This document shows, piece by piece, positions 27,230-40,095 of a DNA stretch of 64,000 nt (position 1 is its first letter; every line of letters begins with the position of its first letter). The stretch covers positions 38,824,442 to 38,888,441 of the forward strand of contig NC_054082.1 in the NCBI RefSeq assembly GCF_017562075.2. Direction: 5' to 3'. The DNA is from Anopheles merus. Its lineage: Eukaryota; Arthropoda; Insecta; Diptera; Culicidae. A program made the position numbers and the translations under genes. The notes beneath the pieces are model-generated. The model did not search any database. It was not told the origin of the DNA and saw only the letters and a program-made list of their open reading frames with translations.

Positions 27230-29541
27230 ATTATTGGAATTGGAAGTATTAGAACATTATTTTGGACAAAGTATAGGAGCGAGAAGAGAAAATACTTTTT
27301 ACTACGAACTAGACATTCTGTTCTAAGCCTTTTTTTAATAACTTCTTACACCCCAGAGCTATTTTGTTGGGGTCTCTAACTATCTATTTGTCTAACCCTT
27401 CTTATGTTAGATGTAAACTATCGATTATGTTTCACTCATTTCTTTATTACCAAACGCTTGTCAAGCTATCCTATCAGTCGCGTAGGATCCCGTTCCATCT
27501 CAATCCTTGGAATACAATCGTTTTCATCGTCGAATAATTCTTGTGAAAACCACAACCCGAAATGTACACTCGGGGTACGATTGGCTTTCAGCCATATGTG
27601 CATACAAATTAAAAACCGAAAGCTCCAAAAAATATGCCCTACCCCATCGCCGAATAATGACGTGGAAATCAAACGATGGTAATCAATTTTGTGGTTTTGC
27701 TCTTTTTCCAACCAACCACTTGCGATTGGCAAAAATAGACAGACGAAAGCTGATCGTGGCCTGAAAATTGATCATCTATTGGCCATTGGGTTTCGGTAGA
27801 ATTTTCTCTCCCTCTTCCATTTGTCATTCGTCTTGCACTGATCCTCTGTGTCCGTGTGTCCGTGTGTGCCGTTTTTAAATCCGATCGAAGAAGATTTGTC
27901 CGGCACGAGAGAAGAAACGTTAAATGAAACGTGCAAAAGTGGACATAAATTTGATCCGAATTGAACGAGGTAGCGATGGCAACGCTGTAAGAGATGGAGA
28001 TCAGTGTTTGGTTGCGATCCTTTAATTAATTTGTTTGTAGAACGTGTGAAACGTGCCCAGCACAGGACGAGGAAGGTCATACGAGGTTTAGATAGTGGCG
28101 ACTGTTTCTATAATCAGTTTTGTAAATGATCTCTGAAATGGAGCTGATTGTGGACTCAGAATCCGAAGAATTTCTGCATAATCTTGTTTTTGTGGATTGA
28201 AGAACAGGATTAGATAAAAAAGCAATTGATAGTTGAACAAATTACACACATAGTGAGATTTGCAGCCTTATTCTGATTTATTTGTAACTCACTTTGTGAA
28301 GTGTGACGTTTTAATGTTGTTCGATGAACTCAAAACATTCTACAAAATATCATTTCCAATGTTGTTGCGGAATAAAGAAATTTAGTTAAACAAAACAGAA
28401 CAAAACAACCATAAAGCAACTCTGCAACTCTAATTCCACCCAAACACAGCGCCCTAAAACCCCGCTTTGTCAATGATTTCATGTATAGAAGCATTCGATT
28501 CCTCCACTGCGCTCCATTTTCGTTCGCATTTTCCATTGCATTCCAGCCTGTGTTGGTGGTGGCTGCCTGGTTGGTCGACACACAAAACGGCTTACGGGGA
28601 TTGTTGAATGGTCGTCGCTACTGATGCGTAAAGAATTACGCCCAAGCGACGATTGCCGCCCGGTTTCGCCCGGAGAATCGAATAGAAAATTGCATGAAAA
28701 CCGCATTAACCACGTCAAATTGAGGCATACAGCCGTACGGATTAACGGGAATGCTGGGAAAGTGTAATATCGGGTGCGATTGGTACACCGGCCACCCATG
28801 GACGGGCAGTTGAAACAGCACATTCAATGTATGTTGGTATACGCTGGAATTGGCTGTTGCTTGCGGGAGGGATTGGTATTTGTGGATCAATTTCCAGAAA
28901 ACATGAATCCTCGTCCTCGTTTGAACACAGTTCGCAGTCCACAACCGTGTGACGTTCTGAGTGGATCGTTTGATGATGAATGAACTTGCAGATGGCAAGG
29001 GTCTTGTGAATGGAAGCTTTACTACGGTGAAAGCAAACACGGTAGATCGAACGGTTGGGGTGGTAAACATCTTAAGCTCATATAAGAGCTTGAGCCTAGA
29101 TCACGATGGGCGTGCACATAATCTTGCAGTGATCTTTTATTAACACTTTTTGTTCAAATGTGCTTTTAGCAAAGCTACTTTCACTGCCTCAAGATCAAGG
29201 AAGCGCTGCTGTTTATCAACTACTTTTGGCGTTATGCAACTTAAGGTAACATCTCGCTTGCATAAAGAAAACCGACCACAACGGTTGGCTGAGAAAACAG
29301 ATCAACACGGCAATGGATCGGCCTCCTTACCGCGGGAGATTACGTGAAAACGTGAAACAATAGAAAACGGGTGGGACCACCACCACCACAAAAAAAAAAA
29401 TGCTACGAAAAACAAAGCCTAATAAGCGCGGAAGGAAACTGTATTCGAGTGAGCTAAACCTCGCGCTCCACGGCCAGGGAAAAGTAAATCAATTTTCCTT
29501 CCCAAAGCCGAGGCATCTGGAATGCCTCGAGATCGTATTGT

Positions 29542-29555
29542 CCCCCCCCCCCCCC
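29542..29555 (+). repeat. Poly(C) run of 14
   Basis: This is a C homopolymer followed by a C/T-rich stretch to about 29570. Confidence 0.9.
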
Positions 29556-32368
29556 TTCCCCCTCCTCTTGACGGTGTCTGTGATCATTTCCATCTCTTTC
29601 TCCCGCTGTTGCTCTTTTTGCCTTCTGAACTGAGTTTGGGGATTATCTCCCTGCTCGCTCCACCGTTTTTCCGCCATTCTCATCTGGTGCTGGGGAAGGC
29701 CGGAAGAGTGAAGATGCACTGGCAAAATGGGGGTGCCGCTGAAAAGATGAGCCCCTATTCCAAGGACCGACCGACCTGGTGGCAACGATGAGAAAGAGAG
29801 TGCCCGTGCCACGAACGAGGCAATGCAAGAGATAATAAACTGAGCTGAAACCGGAACACGCCGGTGACGGAAATGGGGAAAGTCTGAGAAATGTTTCCCC
29901 CGTCCCAAGCTCTCCCCAACCGTGCTCTCCTCAGAGGTTCGTGTCGGTCGGTGTGGACTTGTTGTTCTTCTTCGCTAATGGGTGATACCTTTACTACCTT
30001 TAGTGCTGCAAAGGTAGAAGGATGGAAGAACGGGATGTCTGTAGACGATCAAGAACGGGGAACAGAGATGGGTTGAAAATCCTAGAATTGGAAAAGATGA
30101 AACAGTAACGAGAGACAGGGAGGGCTAGTTGCTGGAATCTCGCGTCCAAGATCCTCGACACCGTCCGCACGATGGCCAGACGGTAAGGCAAGAGAAGCGG
30201 TAATAAAAATAGACCAAAACCGTGGAAAGGCCGCCAATGCTGCGGTTCGACGTCGCCGTCTTCGTCGTCTTCCTCGTGTGGTCTGGAGACTGTGGCCGAA
30301 CCGGATGAATCGTGTCTCGCTCTAGCCGCCAGAGTCGTCTAACGGAAGTAAGAAAGATAATTGCCATCCAGGTTTCCCCATTTGCCAACGATGGGTACGG
30401 TTTTGGGAAGTACAAGGAAAAGATTGGTAAACTGGGGAGATGCTTGTCAATTTTTGTTTGCACACAATTTGGGAACGGTTCCGGGCGAGTGTAATTTTGT
30501 ACTCGTCGCTGACATTGAAGTTTGCCTGGAAAGGGATTGGGGATTGGCAAGAGAAATACTTGAAATTGTGGAACTAAAACTTTCTCAAAAAGTGTATTAA
30601 GCAGTCAACAGATCTTGTTTGCTGAGTTCATTCTCTAATCTATATTTAGTTCATTTTGAAATCTCTTATGTTCCACAATGTCTTGAGAATACATCTCACG
30701 ACTAATATTATTCAACCCTTGACGTACGGTATAGGCTAGAAGTGTTGATGTTTTGATGTGCTTTGACTGTAACTTCCCGCAAAGCTGCCTCTCCCTTTCG
30801 CCCCCCTCCCCTTCCCCTTTCTCATCACACTTTGCCGCACGTTCCCCACAACAGTTCATTCATTCCTTCGTTTGACGGCTTTTCAATTGCGGCTTCGTTG
30901 TTTGTGACAATGATCACCCTACAGCCATCATCGCCTTCAACGCTCCCTCCCTTGCGCAAGTCTCCTTCTGGTCGATGTCTTACTATTGTGCTGTGTCTCT
31001 CTCTCTCTTTCTTTCTTCTTCTTCTCGTTCTTCCCTCGACGTATTTATCTACACGATCAGTTCGCGGTGGTAGGAAGTGGACGCACGATCGATGCCGGAT
31101 AAACGCGATCGTAGCGCGGGACAGGAAGTGGGCTCAAACCACCAAGCCACAAATTTACGCGGTTCCCCTTGTTCTGCTTTCCACTGCTCCTCCGAAACCC
31201 TCCTCGAATGGTCAATACACATAGGAGATGATCTTTGGACGTAGAGGTGGGGAACTATGATTAGACGTAGGGGAGCCGAAATTGGAGTTTGATTGAAAAC
31301 TGCCCATCGCGACCGACTCTAGGCTTCGCTTTGGGTGAAGATTTAAATCGAACCGTGTGTCTGTTTTCTGGGCGTATTTGTAAAGCTCGCGTCGATCGTG
31401 TTTGATGAAGGAGTCAATTTCAAAGCCTTACGCTTTGCCTACGCGCACAATTGATCCCGGTGGCCTGCTCGGTGGCCTTGAACTCCTGGCTGGTTAGTGT
31501 GTCCTTCAGCTCCTGGCTGAAGAAGGGAGGGATTCGTTTTTCCACTACTCATCTTAATCAACGATTCATTTCCGTTCGTAACAGCAGGACCGATTAAATG
31601 CATCACGATCGATTTCATCAGTGGCGATTATTAGCAGTGGCTCGTGTTTTTTTTTTTATTTAGATTCGTTTGTCCGTCTTGTCGGTCGATAAATTGAAAT
31701 TACACGCGTTAGATCATTCTAACAAGCTCAGGACGCCGGTGCTCTTAAAACACCGTAATTAAATACTTTTTTTCCTTCACACCACTCCACGCTACTCGCC
31801 CGACTAGAAGACGGATTACGCTTCCCGTAGGTTTTTTCTCACATTGAACAGAACCGGTGAGAAATTATTATTCATTGTCTTTATCGCCCTCGTCGCTTGA
31901 TCCTGTGTGAGAACGCCTTGAATTTTACTAGCCAGTTTTAATTAGTTTTTTGCACACATCCTTTCCTTCCCTGTTCGCCTGTTCCACAATGTTCCGTTCG
32001 CTCTAATACCACCGAGCCAGCCAGCCTCCCGACTGGCACCGAGCGCCGTTACCGTGGGGCAAACGCGCGACTCGGCGCGTTTTGCAGTGCAGCGTAGACC
32101 TTGGCCTATTCGAGCCCACTTGCCATCGCCACACAGCAACGCTCTCGATGCAGTTGTGCAGTGCGAATAGGAAAAAGAGGTGGAAAAAACGCACATCCAT
32201 CTGCATCTGTAAGTAGCTGCAGCAGCGGCACCGTAACACTAACCACGGATCAGCCGCCTCCTTCCACCCCGTTAGTGCAGGCTGCCCTATGTTAATGTCT
32301 CCGAAGCGCTGCATGCGTGGAAGGTAGGGACGAGCGAGGCATTTTCCTCGACCTGAAATAGAGAGTGT

Positions 32369-32398
32369 GTGAGAGAGAGAGAGAGAGAGAGCGAGAGA
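32369..32398. repeat. (GA)n tract
   Basis: This is a GA repeat with one interruption. A matching CT-rich stretch lies at about 32695-32750. Confidence 0.9.
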
Positions 32399-34355
32399 AG
32401 GAGAGATAAAAAAACCCTGCACGTGAAACGTTGCTGGGATAGGCAAAACTGCAGTTTGCACCACGTAACCACCTATTGTTGAGAGGGCACATCATTGTGC
32501 TGGAAGTCCGCAACCTTCCCCACACATGGCCCGCTATTTTTCTACCCCTTCTCTCCCCAAACGCATACCCCCCCCCCGGTGCGCCAATCTCGTGTCAGTC
32601 TGTCAGGTCTAACCTTGGGATCCTAATTACAGGTGCATATTTTTTCGTCTAACACTCACTGGTGCCGTTTTACCGATTGCGTTTTCGCATTCTCTCTTGC
32701 TCGCTCTCTCTCTCTTTCTATCTCTCTCACTCTTTTTCTATCTCTCTGTTTTTTTTTTTCAAACTAACATTCGGCACGGGGCGTCGATTGGTGTCGTGCA
32801 TAATGTTTGCCACGGTTAGCACGCAGTACGTTCCGCAGCATCAACGCGCAGAGGCTTCAACCCACTCACCGCTTTGGGGCAAAGGGATGGTGGATGGCAA
32901 TGAGGAGTGAGGTTGACTGCACATGCAACGAAGGCTTGTGCGTCAGTTTTTTTTTGCTATACAGCTTCGTTGTGTGCGTGTGCTTCTATCTGTTCCGCTT
33001 CGGAATATTGCGATGAATGAATGGATGAATGGAGCGAAATGGGCGAATGTAACGATATTATGTAAATGAATGTGATCGAGACGCGTATGCCCCGTGGCTG
33101 GGTCCCGGAACCAGGATTATGGATTCCATCATTCGCACTAGCAGCTAATGCAGAAGCTTGGGTATCGAGGGGATCGTTTGGACCGGCCTAATGTGACAAA
33201 TGTAGCACGAAAAATGCATGCGCATGGTAAAGGTATTGAACGGAAGGGGTGGTGAAAACTACCTCTCCAATGATCCACTTAGAAATAGATCATTAAAAGA
33301 AGGATTTTTTGATCACAAAATTCGATAATGTATTAAGTTCATTTACAGGCTCAAGAAAAGGAATTTATTCTCGAACCTCAATAATGATATGAAACAATCG
33401 TACTGTATCAGTGTAGCGAGAACGATCCCTCGTTCCGATGCCATTAGAACGAGACCATAAAATAGACCAACACAGATAACGCATTCGGAAATTACTAATT
33501 GATTCTCTACTGTCACACCCATTCCGTTTCCTCACCGTGGACCGGTTTGTTTGTGAACCTTGCACGCCGGTTCGTGCCACGACTGCACAAAACACGGCAG
33601 CCCGGACTTGACCAATGAGTCAGTGAGCACCGATGGGGGGCTTTCTTTGGGGCAGTAGGACGCACCAGACGAACTGCCGGCCGCAACAAGTTGTCATATA
33701 ATGCGAACACCGGCTGCTGGTGAGTTACGGTGTTTAGGGTGAGCGACTCTGCGACGATGCTTGTTATTGCAGCTGAGCGGGATCGTGTTTGAAGTGTCAT
33801 TCCTTCTTTTGTACGATCGTAATGTAGCTTCCTTCCAGTACTTGTGAAATAGAGCTACTGGATGGAGGGTAACATCTGCAATCGGTGCCGCTTTATACTA
33901 CGGATTGAACCCAGTATCGCACATAATCAAACTGTGCTGCAAGTGTTTCTTTGATGATGAAATCTGGTCCGCCCGCTTTTAACAGATTTTTGCGATCTAA
34001 TAAAACTTCCGGTTCGGACCACGGATGCTATAGGGGTTCATGTGACACATTTGCTACTCAACACAATCATTTGTTGCATGGAAATGCTCTCTTCCTTTTC
34101 CCTTCAGTGGTTTGCCTACGTACCGTTCCGACCGTTCGAGATGATCTAGAACGTAGAGTAGCGTTTCATGCATCTTTCTAGCAATTCATTGCGAGATGAG
34201 AAGAGAGCACACGATCGGCAATATGGCAGTGGCGCAGATGACTAGCTTCTGGAACCGACGCCTATGGGAATCGGCGAACCCTAGAGCAAAGGTCTGCCGG
34301 CTTCCATCTGACATATGGCCCCCAACAGGGGCTGGCTCGAGCACAAGTGGCTTCT

Positions 34356-34371
34356 GGGGGGGGGGGGGGGG
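34356..34371 (+). repeat. Poly(G) run of 16
   Basis: This is a G homopolymer followed directly by AGAGAG. Confidence 0.95.
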
Positions 34372-37300
34372 AGAGAGCTTTTCCTTCTAACTCGGCTCGG
34401 CGTTCCACTGTCCGGCTACTGCTTCGCGAGTGAGGCTTCGCGTTGTGCGTGGTTGCGTGGAAATGTAATTAATACTCAGCTGACCTACTTCAGTACGGGC
34501 TGCTGTTGCCGGCACGGCCACCACGGGTTCAGCGGGTAGTGGAACTAAAGCAGAGGGGAAAAGTGCGAATGGATGCGCGGATGGAGAAGCGGCGCATGAG
34601 TTACGATGCTGGCAGTCGTTTATCTCGGAGGCTATGGGAGTCCAAGACGAATGGCACGAAGACCACGGACACAGCAGTGCACACGCACGTGCATGATGAA
34701 TGCCAGTAGATTAGAAATTGATTGAACTGTGAATTAATCTATGATTCCTGAAACTGATTGCAGAGATGTTTTTGATCTTTTCGAAAGGAAGATCGGTTTA
34801 AATTTTAAGCGAACTTTTAAAAAAATGTATAGATATATTTATTGAACGTAATTAATACGTAAACAGAGATTGAATCCTTAGATACAGGTAGTAAAAAATC
34901 ATTGTTAACGCATGAGATCAATTGACATGCATAGTATGTCTTTTACTGTTAAATGTATACTTCTTCTAATGCTCTAACATTGTCTCTAGTTAATTATTTC
35001 ATGATGTTACTATTGTTTTGTAAATTTGACCTCTGTTTACAGCCACGAATCGAATATTGTACATTAAAATTAATTCTATGCTCGCTCCTTTAGTAAGAAA
35101 GCCATCTTTTACTGGTGTTCTATCTTTCACTCAAAATCTTGAATAATAATCAGAACGAAGCGATTTCTCACAGTTATGCAAATGGATGAAACATTCATGT
35201 ACAACATGTGTGTTTGCAACATTTCGTCTTATCAATGCTTTCGTATCATTTTTCCTGCAAGGCTGTGGTACGCGGTTGAAATAAATGATGCTCAGTTGAA
35301 TTTCTTTTCAACCAATAATGCGTACAAATCAATAACGCACTTGAAATGGTCAATCGCTGACGTTCCTTTCTTTTTTGTGTACTCCCGTCAACGGCCCAAA
35401 AAAGAAAAACACGCAACTGTCCTCAGGATACTGCCCCGAGGCTGCTTGCTCTTGGACGCACCAGGCCCGGGATATGCTTATGCGTGAGGTGAGAAAGAAG
35501 CAACAAAGCAAAGGTACCAATCTGCACAAAAGAACTTAACATAATAACAATAAGCAGTAGGTAGTGGGAAAGCAAAACGACATAAACCGACAGAATATCT
35601 GCGAGCAAAACAACAACAGAAGAAAGAACCAACAAAAAAAAAACACTCACACACACACACACAGCTGACAACGGACAACGGAAGAAGGCACAAAAAGAAA
35701 TCATCATCGTCATCATAAGGTAAGGTAACCAAATTCAGGCCCCAACCATGAGCCGGGAAGTTGGAATCCTCGCCTTCTACAGGGAGCAACGAATCCGCTA
35801 CGCGCGCATTCAACGGGGCACGCAAATTAATATTCACCTCGTTCTCGTGCCACCGGTGACAGATTATATGCCACATTTTCGGCTATTTTATGCGAAATAA
35901 ATGTAGATGGAACGGTGGTGCAGAAAGTAAATGCCCAGCGCTCGAATGTCACCGTTTTATTGCGCCCGGAACAATTGTGCGTGTTGGCCACAATTTGACA
36001 GCTTGTGATGAGCGAACAAAGCCTCCAGGACAGGACAACGCCGCCAATGGTGAAGAAGCAAGGATCTTTGCTGCTCGTTTTGCTGAGCAGAAATAAAATT
36101 CCAAACGTGCTGCAAAACAATTTGATACAATAATCCCCGCTGTCGATGGGGACCGCAGCAGAGCTGCATAATGAAACGATTAGTACGCCCTTAATCACGA
36201 CGAGTACGACCGTTTAAAGCGCTCATTGTCGGTTGACTTTAGTACTGGGGGGAATGTTTCACCTCCACATCCACCACACCGCTTCACGCACGTTATGAGT
36301 TGTCGCGCAGATTCCAAACTTCAGTCCAGTTTTGTTGTGTCTTTCTTACGTATTTTTATAGTGTTTGACTTTTGTTGGAGCAAAGCAAAGGAGAGACAAA
36401 TAAAACATCATCAAACAAGGTTTTGGCCCGATGGAGGAGTGATCGCTGAACATGCCAAGGCGCATCGGTGCTGGCGTTGCAAGGCGCTATATCATCGTCA
36501 GTTTGTCTCTTCAAAAGGACACTCCTCAAATTTTGCCTCCTTCGTATGTGGGCTTGTGTGTGAGGATAAAGCCAAGGCACGAGGATTGAAACGAAAACAA
36601 AACATGTAAAAAGCAAACTGAAGAAAGAAGCGCAAACAGAACGCAAGTACAACATAGGATTGAAATGTAGCAGTGTGTTTTAACGACTTTGGATGAAGCT
36701 GGGATGAAAAGAAAGAAGATCGTTTCGAGTATCTCTCTCTCTGTGGGGGGGCCAGGCGCGATGTGGTCTGTCCTTCTGTCCTTTCGCTGGCGAAGATGAT
36801 GCAAGCTGAAAAACATTCGACAGCAAATTGAGGACAAGATTGTACCCCGCAAAAAAGGGTAGAGTGAGGTTGGTGGAGGAGCAGAATTAAAAAAAAACTC
36901 CAATGTCCAATTTTCGATTGAGGGAGAAAAAAAGTTTCTTTTGTATCTTTAGAATGAGTCTCATTGTTGACTTGCTGATTTAAAAAAAATACGAAGAAAT
37001 TCAGTTTTGCTATTCTTGAATGATTTTTTGTTTAATTCTTCCATTTTTCATTTCAAAAGTAAGAATTAAAGTAATAAGACGCCCCATCGACTCGGTTACG
37101 GTAAATGTGCACGGGAACGCAGCGCGTAAAGATCCTCCTCACGTATTCCATAGGCGGCGACGGAAATTATAAACCCATAAGAAGCGGCACGACAATAACT
37201 GCTATAATACGTAAAATAAAGTATTCCATTTTATGGCGCTCAATGGCGGCCCGAGGTTAACGTGTCCTGAATATCTGCGCACGCCGGTCTCTCCAAGGGG

Positions 37301-37373
37301 GTGAAGGTGGTTTGGCCGTGCGATCGCACCGGTGCCAAGTCGGAACCATGTTGAGTATCCTTTACATTCTCTC

Positions 37374-37388
37374 GTTGCCTGTAGCAAC
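37374..37388. promoter_or_regulatory. Perfect RFX X-box
   Basis: GTTGCCTGTAGCAAC fits the RFX X-box (RYYNYY, 1-3 nt spacer, RRNRAC) at every position and is nearly palindromic. RFX factors control cilium and sensory neuron genes in insects. Binding here is an inference; the site lies far from any recognised gene. Confidence 0.45.
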
Positions 37389-40044
37389 GGTGTCGATGAC
37401 ATGCGCTACCAGTGGAAGGGCGCCCTTAGTAGGGAGAGGATAAACAAAGACGGTTAATTAAAAATAATTACAAAAGTCGTCTCTGTACTTACGGCTAACG
37501 ACGATGGTTTTCGATTTCCGTTTGATTTCCGATTGTTTCAAACAGCCGCCACAAATGCGCATCATCAATGATCGTAGCATAATCGTTGCATCGTCATTCA
37601 GTGCGATCGCTTAAATCGGTTCAATCGGGTTGCACACGTCATAAGCTGCTTGTGCACGGCAAGAGAAAGGATCTTACTGAAGCGCGGCATTTCAGTAGCC
37701 AAACGGCAATCACCGCCTTGTGTTCTGGCTTGTCTGGAAGACTCCCGGGGCGCTTCGTCGGTTCGTTCGTCCTCTTTTCCGGCTACATTTGCAAATTAAT
37801 CCTTCGCCACCATCAACACGGAGTGCGATCGGTTGTGTGGTGATCGTATTCCATAAATTACACTCAAAAAAAGCAACGAACAACGATGGTCAATCCTTTC
37901 AGTTTTGTTGACAAAAATGGTGAGAAAAAGGCTCGCACAAGTAATGGTAGCTTGCGATAAGCGTGAGGGAGCGAGGGAGAAAGAGCGTTCGGATATACTT
38001 ACGCATAGCTTTTGCATTGCACTTTATGTGCAATATAGCTGCAGATGGAGCTCCGGCCATAAAATCAACGATGTAGCACTCCCACACTCCCAGTCCGGTC
38101 CCGACCACAGAGCGAGCGAAACCGTTTTACCCCATACGATGGTGATTGTTATTGGGTTTTTGATAACGTCTGATAAGGGGTTTTCCTTTAGTTCGGGATC
38201 CGGGTGGGCTTTGTCTTTAAATCCCGTGCGGATATCGTTTGCGCAATACTGCACCACCAATCGAAGTGAAAGCAACACGAAAATAATGTGCCGCGGGTCC
38301 CTTCCAACGGTTCCTTGAAGGATAAACATTGTGGAGTATAAATGCTTTTCGGTATATATATATGTGTGTGTTTTGGTATAAAGTGTCAATTGCGAGGGCA
38401 AGCTGTATAGATTGACTACAACCGCAACGCAATAAATAAGGCGATTTGTCAAAACATAAAGCAATAAAGTGTCAATGAAGATTATGTTATTATTTTTCAA
38501 AGACCAAAAGAATTAATTTTGCCACGCTCACCTCTTCGGCGGGGCCATGCACCCTCGCCATGTAGTAATATGAGTGTAACCTATGGTCCCGGCACATCTA
38601 ACGGGCTCTTCGTTTTATTATCATCACAATATGCCGAAAGTCACTGCAAGCTGCGGCAACGACAACTTTCAATTGCATGTGAAGCCCCGTTTTACGGCCT
38701 TTATGTACGAGATCTATTGAATAGGACGGGTTGGATTAAATTCATGCTTATGCAAAGCGGCCTCCTAAGCAACCATCCCCGCGCACAAGTTGCGGTGTAC
38801 GTGAGGCACGATGGCCGATTGTAGTTAACTTTATAGAAGCGTTACACCAGCGTTCGAGCCTTCCCGCTAAAGGCCTCGTGAATATTAGCGATTTTATGGA
38901 ATCCGAGTCTCATCCCGGCGCACCGCAACCATTAGGGTAATGATCGTCGTCGTAAAACCGTCGGCGAGTAAAGGTCTACCAGAGGCATTTAATGTGGGCC
39001 TTCCCTAAATCCGCTAGGCAGCAGTGGACCGACAGTGAAAGGGAACGAAAAGTCATCCTCCTGGGCCGAAACTGTGCACTGTTGGGGAATAGAGCAGCGT
39101 TTGAAGAGCAAATGGGCACCATCTGTTCGTTGATACGGTTGGCTCGTTGGAAAGGAATGTAGCCAAAGCGAATCTTCACGGCCACACAAAAGTGTCCTGC
39201 GTGCCCGGGAGTTTGAGAGTGTGGTAGAGTGGAAGCAAGCAGAAGGAAAAACAGTTACTTGCCCAATGGCACAACTCCAAACGGTAGGGAGCACAGCTTC
39301 CTTAACCACTGCATCCTCTCCAGCATCGATCGAGAGCAGGTTCTTCTGGTGTTCAAGCATTCTCTCCCCATACCCATACCTTGAAGCTGTTCCCAATTTA
39401 CTGCTTTGGAGCAACAAGGAAAACCTACCCGAACTGGAATCTCAGGATATCGTGTGATAGACCCCGGCTCTAGGGTCTAGGACAGGTCTCCCGCTCTTCC
39501 CTTTCTCCTCACACCCGAACCGGATTGCTAACGAACGTCCGGCAAGATCGTAACCTGATTGTGTGGAAGCATCCTGCCCTGTGTGTCTGTAGGTTCCATC
39601 TTGAGTCGTTTCTCATGCTGGGACGCCTCGCTAAGGAGCAAACTAGCAACGTTGGAGAGTACTTACCCATCAACTCCAATGCGCGAGGCCTGGGATTCGA
39701 GTGCTGGTCGGTGGAGTTTCCTGCCTACCTCCCCAAACGGCAAACCAGGATCGTGAAACCGAAGAAAACAGAGAGAGAGATAGAGAGAGAGCGCGCGAGA
39801 TAGGGATCGTTCCATGCAACAAAACGGCCCAGTGCTTATGGAAGGAAAAAAGGAAAACGCAAAAGTCATTCAACTTGGGCCTCCGGGGTATGCCGGACAC
39901 GAAACACTGGCGGCGCTCGATAATGGAGGAGGATAGCCGAACAGTGCTTGGGGAGGGACGTGGGAGGTTGGGGACCTGCTCGCCTAGCAGCCAGCGCTGT
40001 GTGGTTGGGCAGGCTTTCCGCCTTCCTGCCATGTGGCCATCGAC

Positions 40045-40049
<5 letters not shown>

Positions 40050-40093
<44 letters not shown>
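40050..40093. repeat. (CT)n microsatellite
   Basis: This is an uninterrupted CT run of about 44 bp. A GA run of lower quality lies nearby at 39771-39790, so the two can pair as an inverted repeat. Confidence 0.96.

Positions 40094-40095
<2 letters not shown>

Larger units (their letters stand above)
27230..35879. other. Non-coding stretch
   Basis: No supported gene. It holds the C run at 29542, CT/GA tracts at 30995-31030 and 32369-32750, the G run at 34356 and an AT-rich island at 34700-35180. The 144-codon minus frame at 28636-29070 has no family match that I recognise. Confidence 0.6.

Noticed and set aside
28636..29070. 144-codon minus-strand frame
   Set aside because: No family recognised. 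Frames of similar length occur elsewhere in the window by chance, and competing open frames exist on the other strand.
29167..29253. Stretch bounded by AG and GGTAAC with two protein-like frames
   Set aside because: It is too short. Both frames look equally plausible, which argues for chance, and no partner exons were found.
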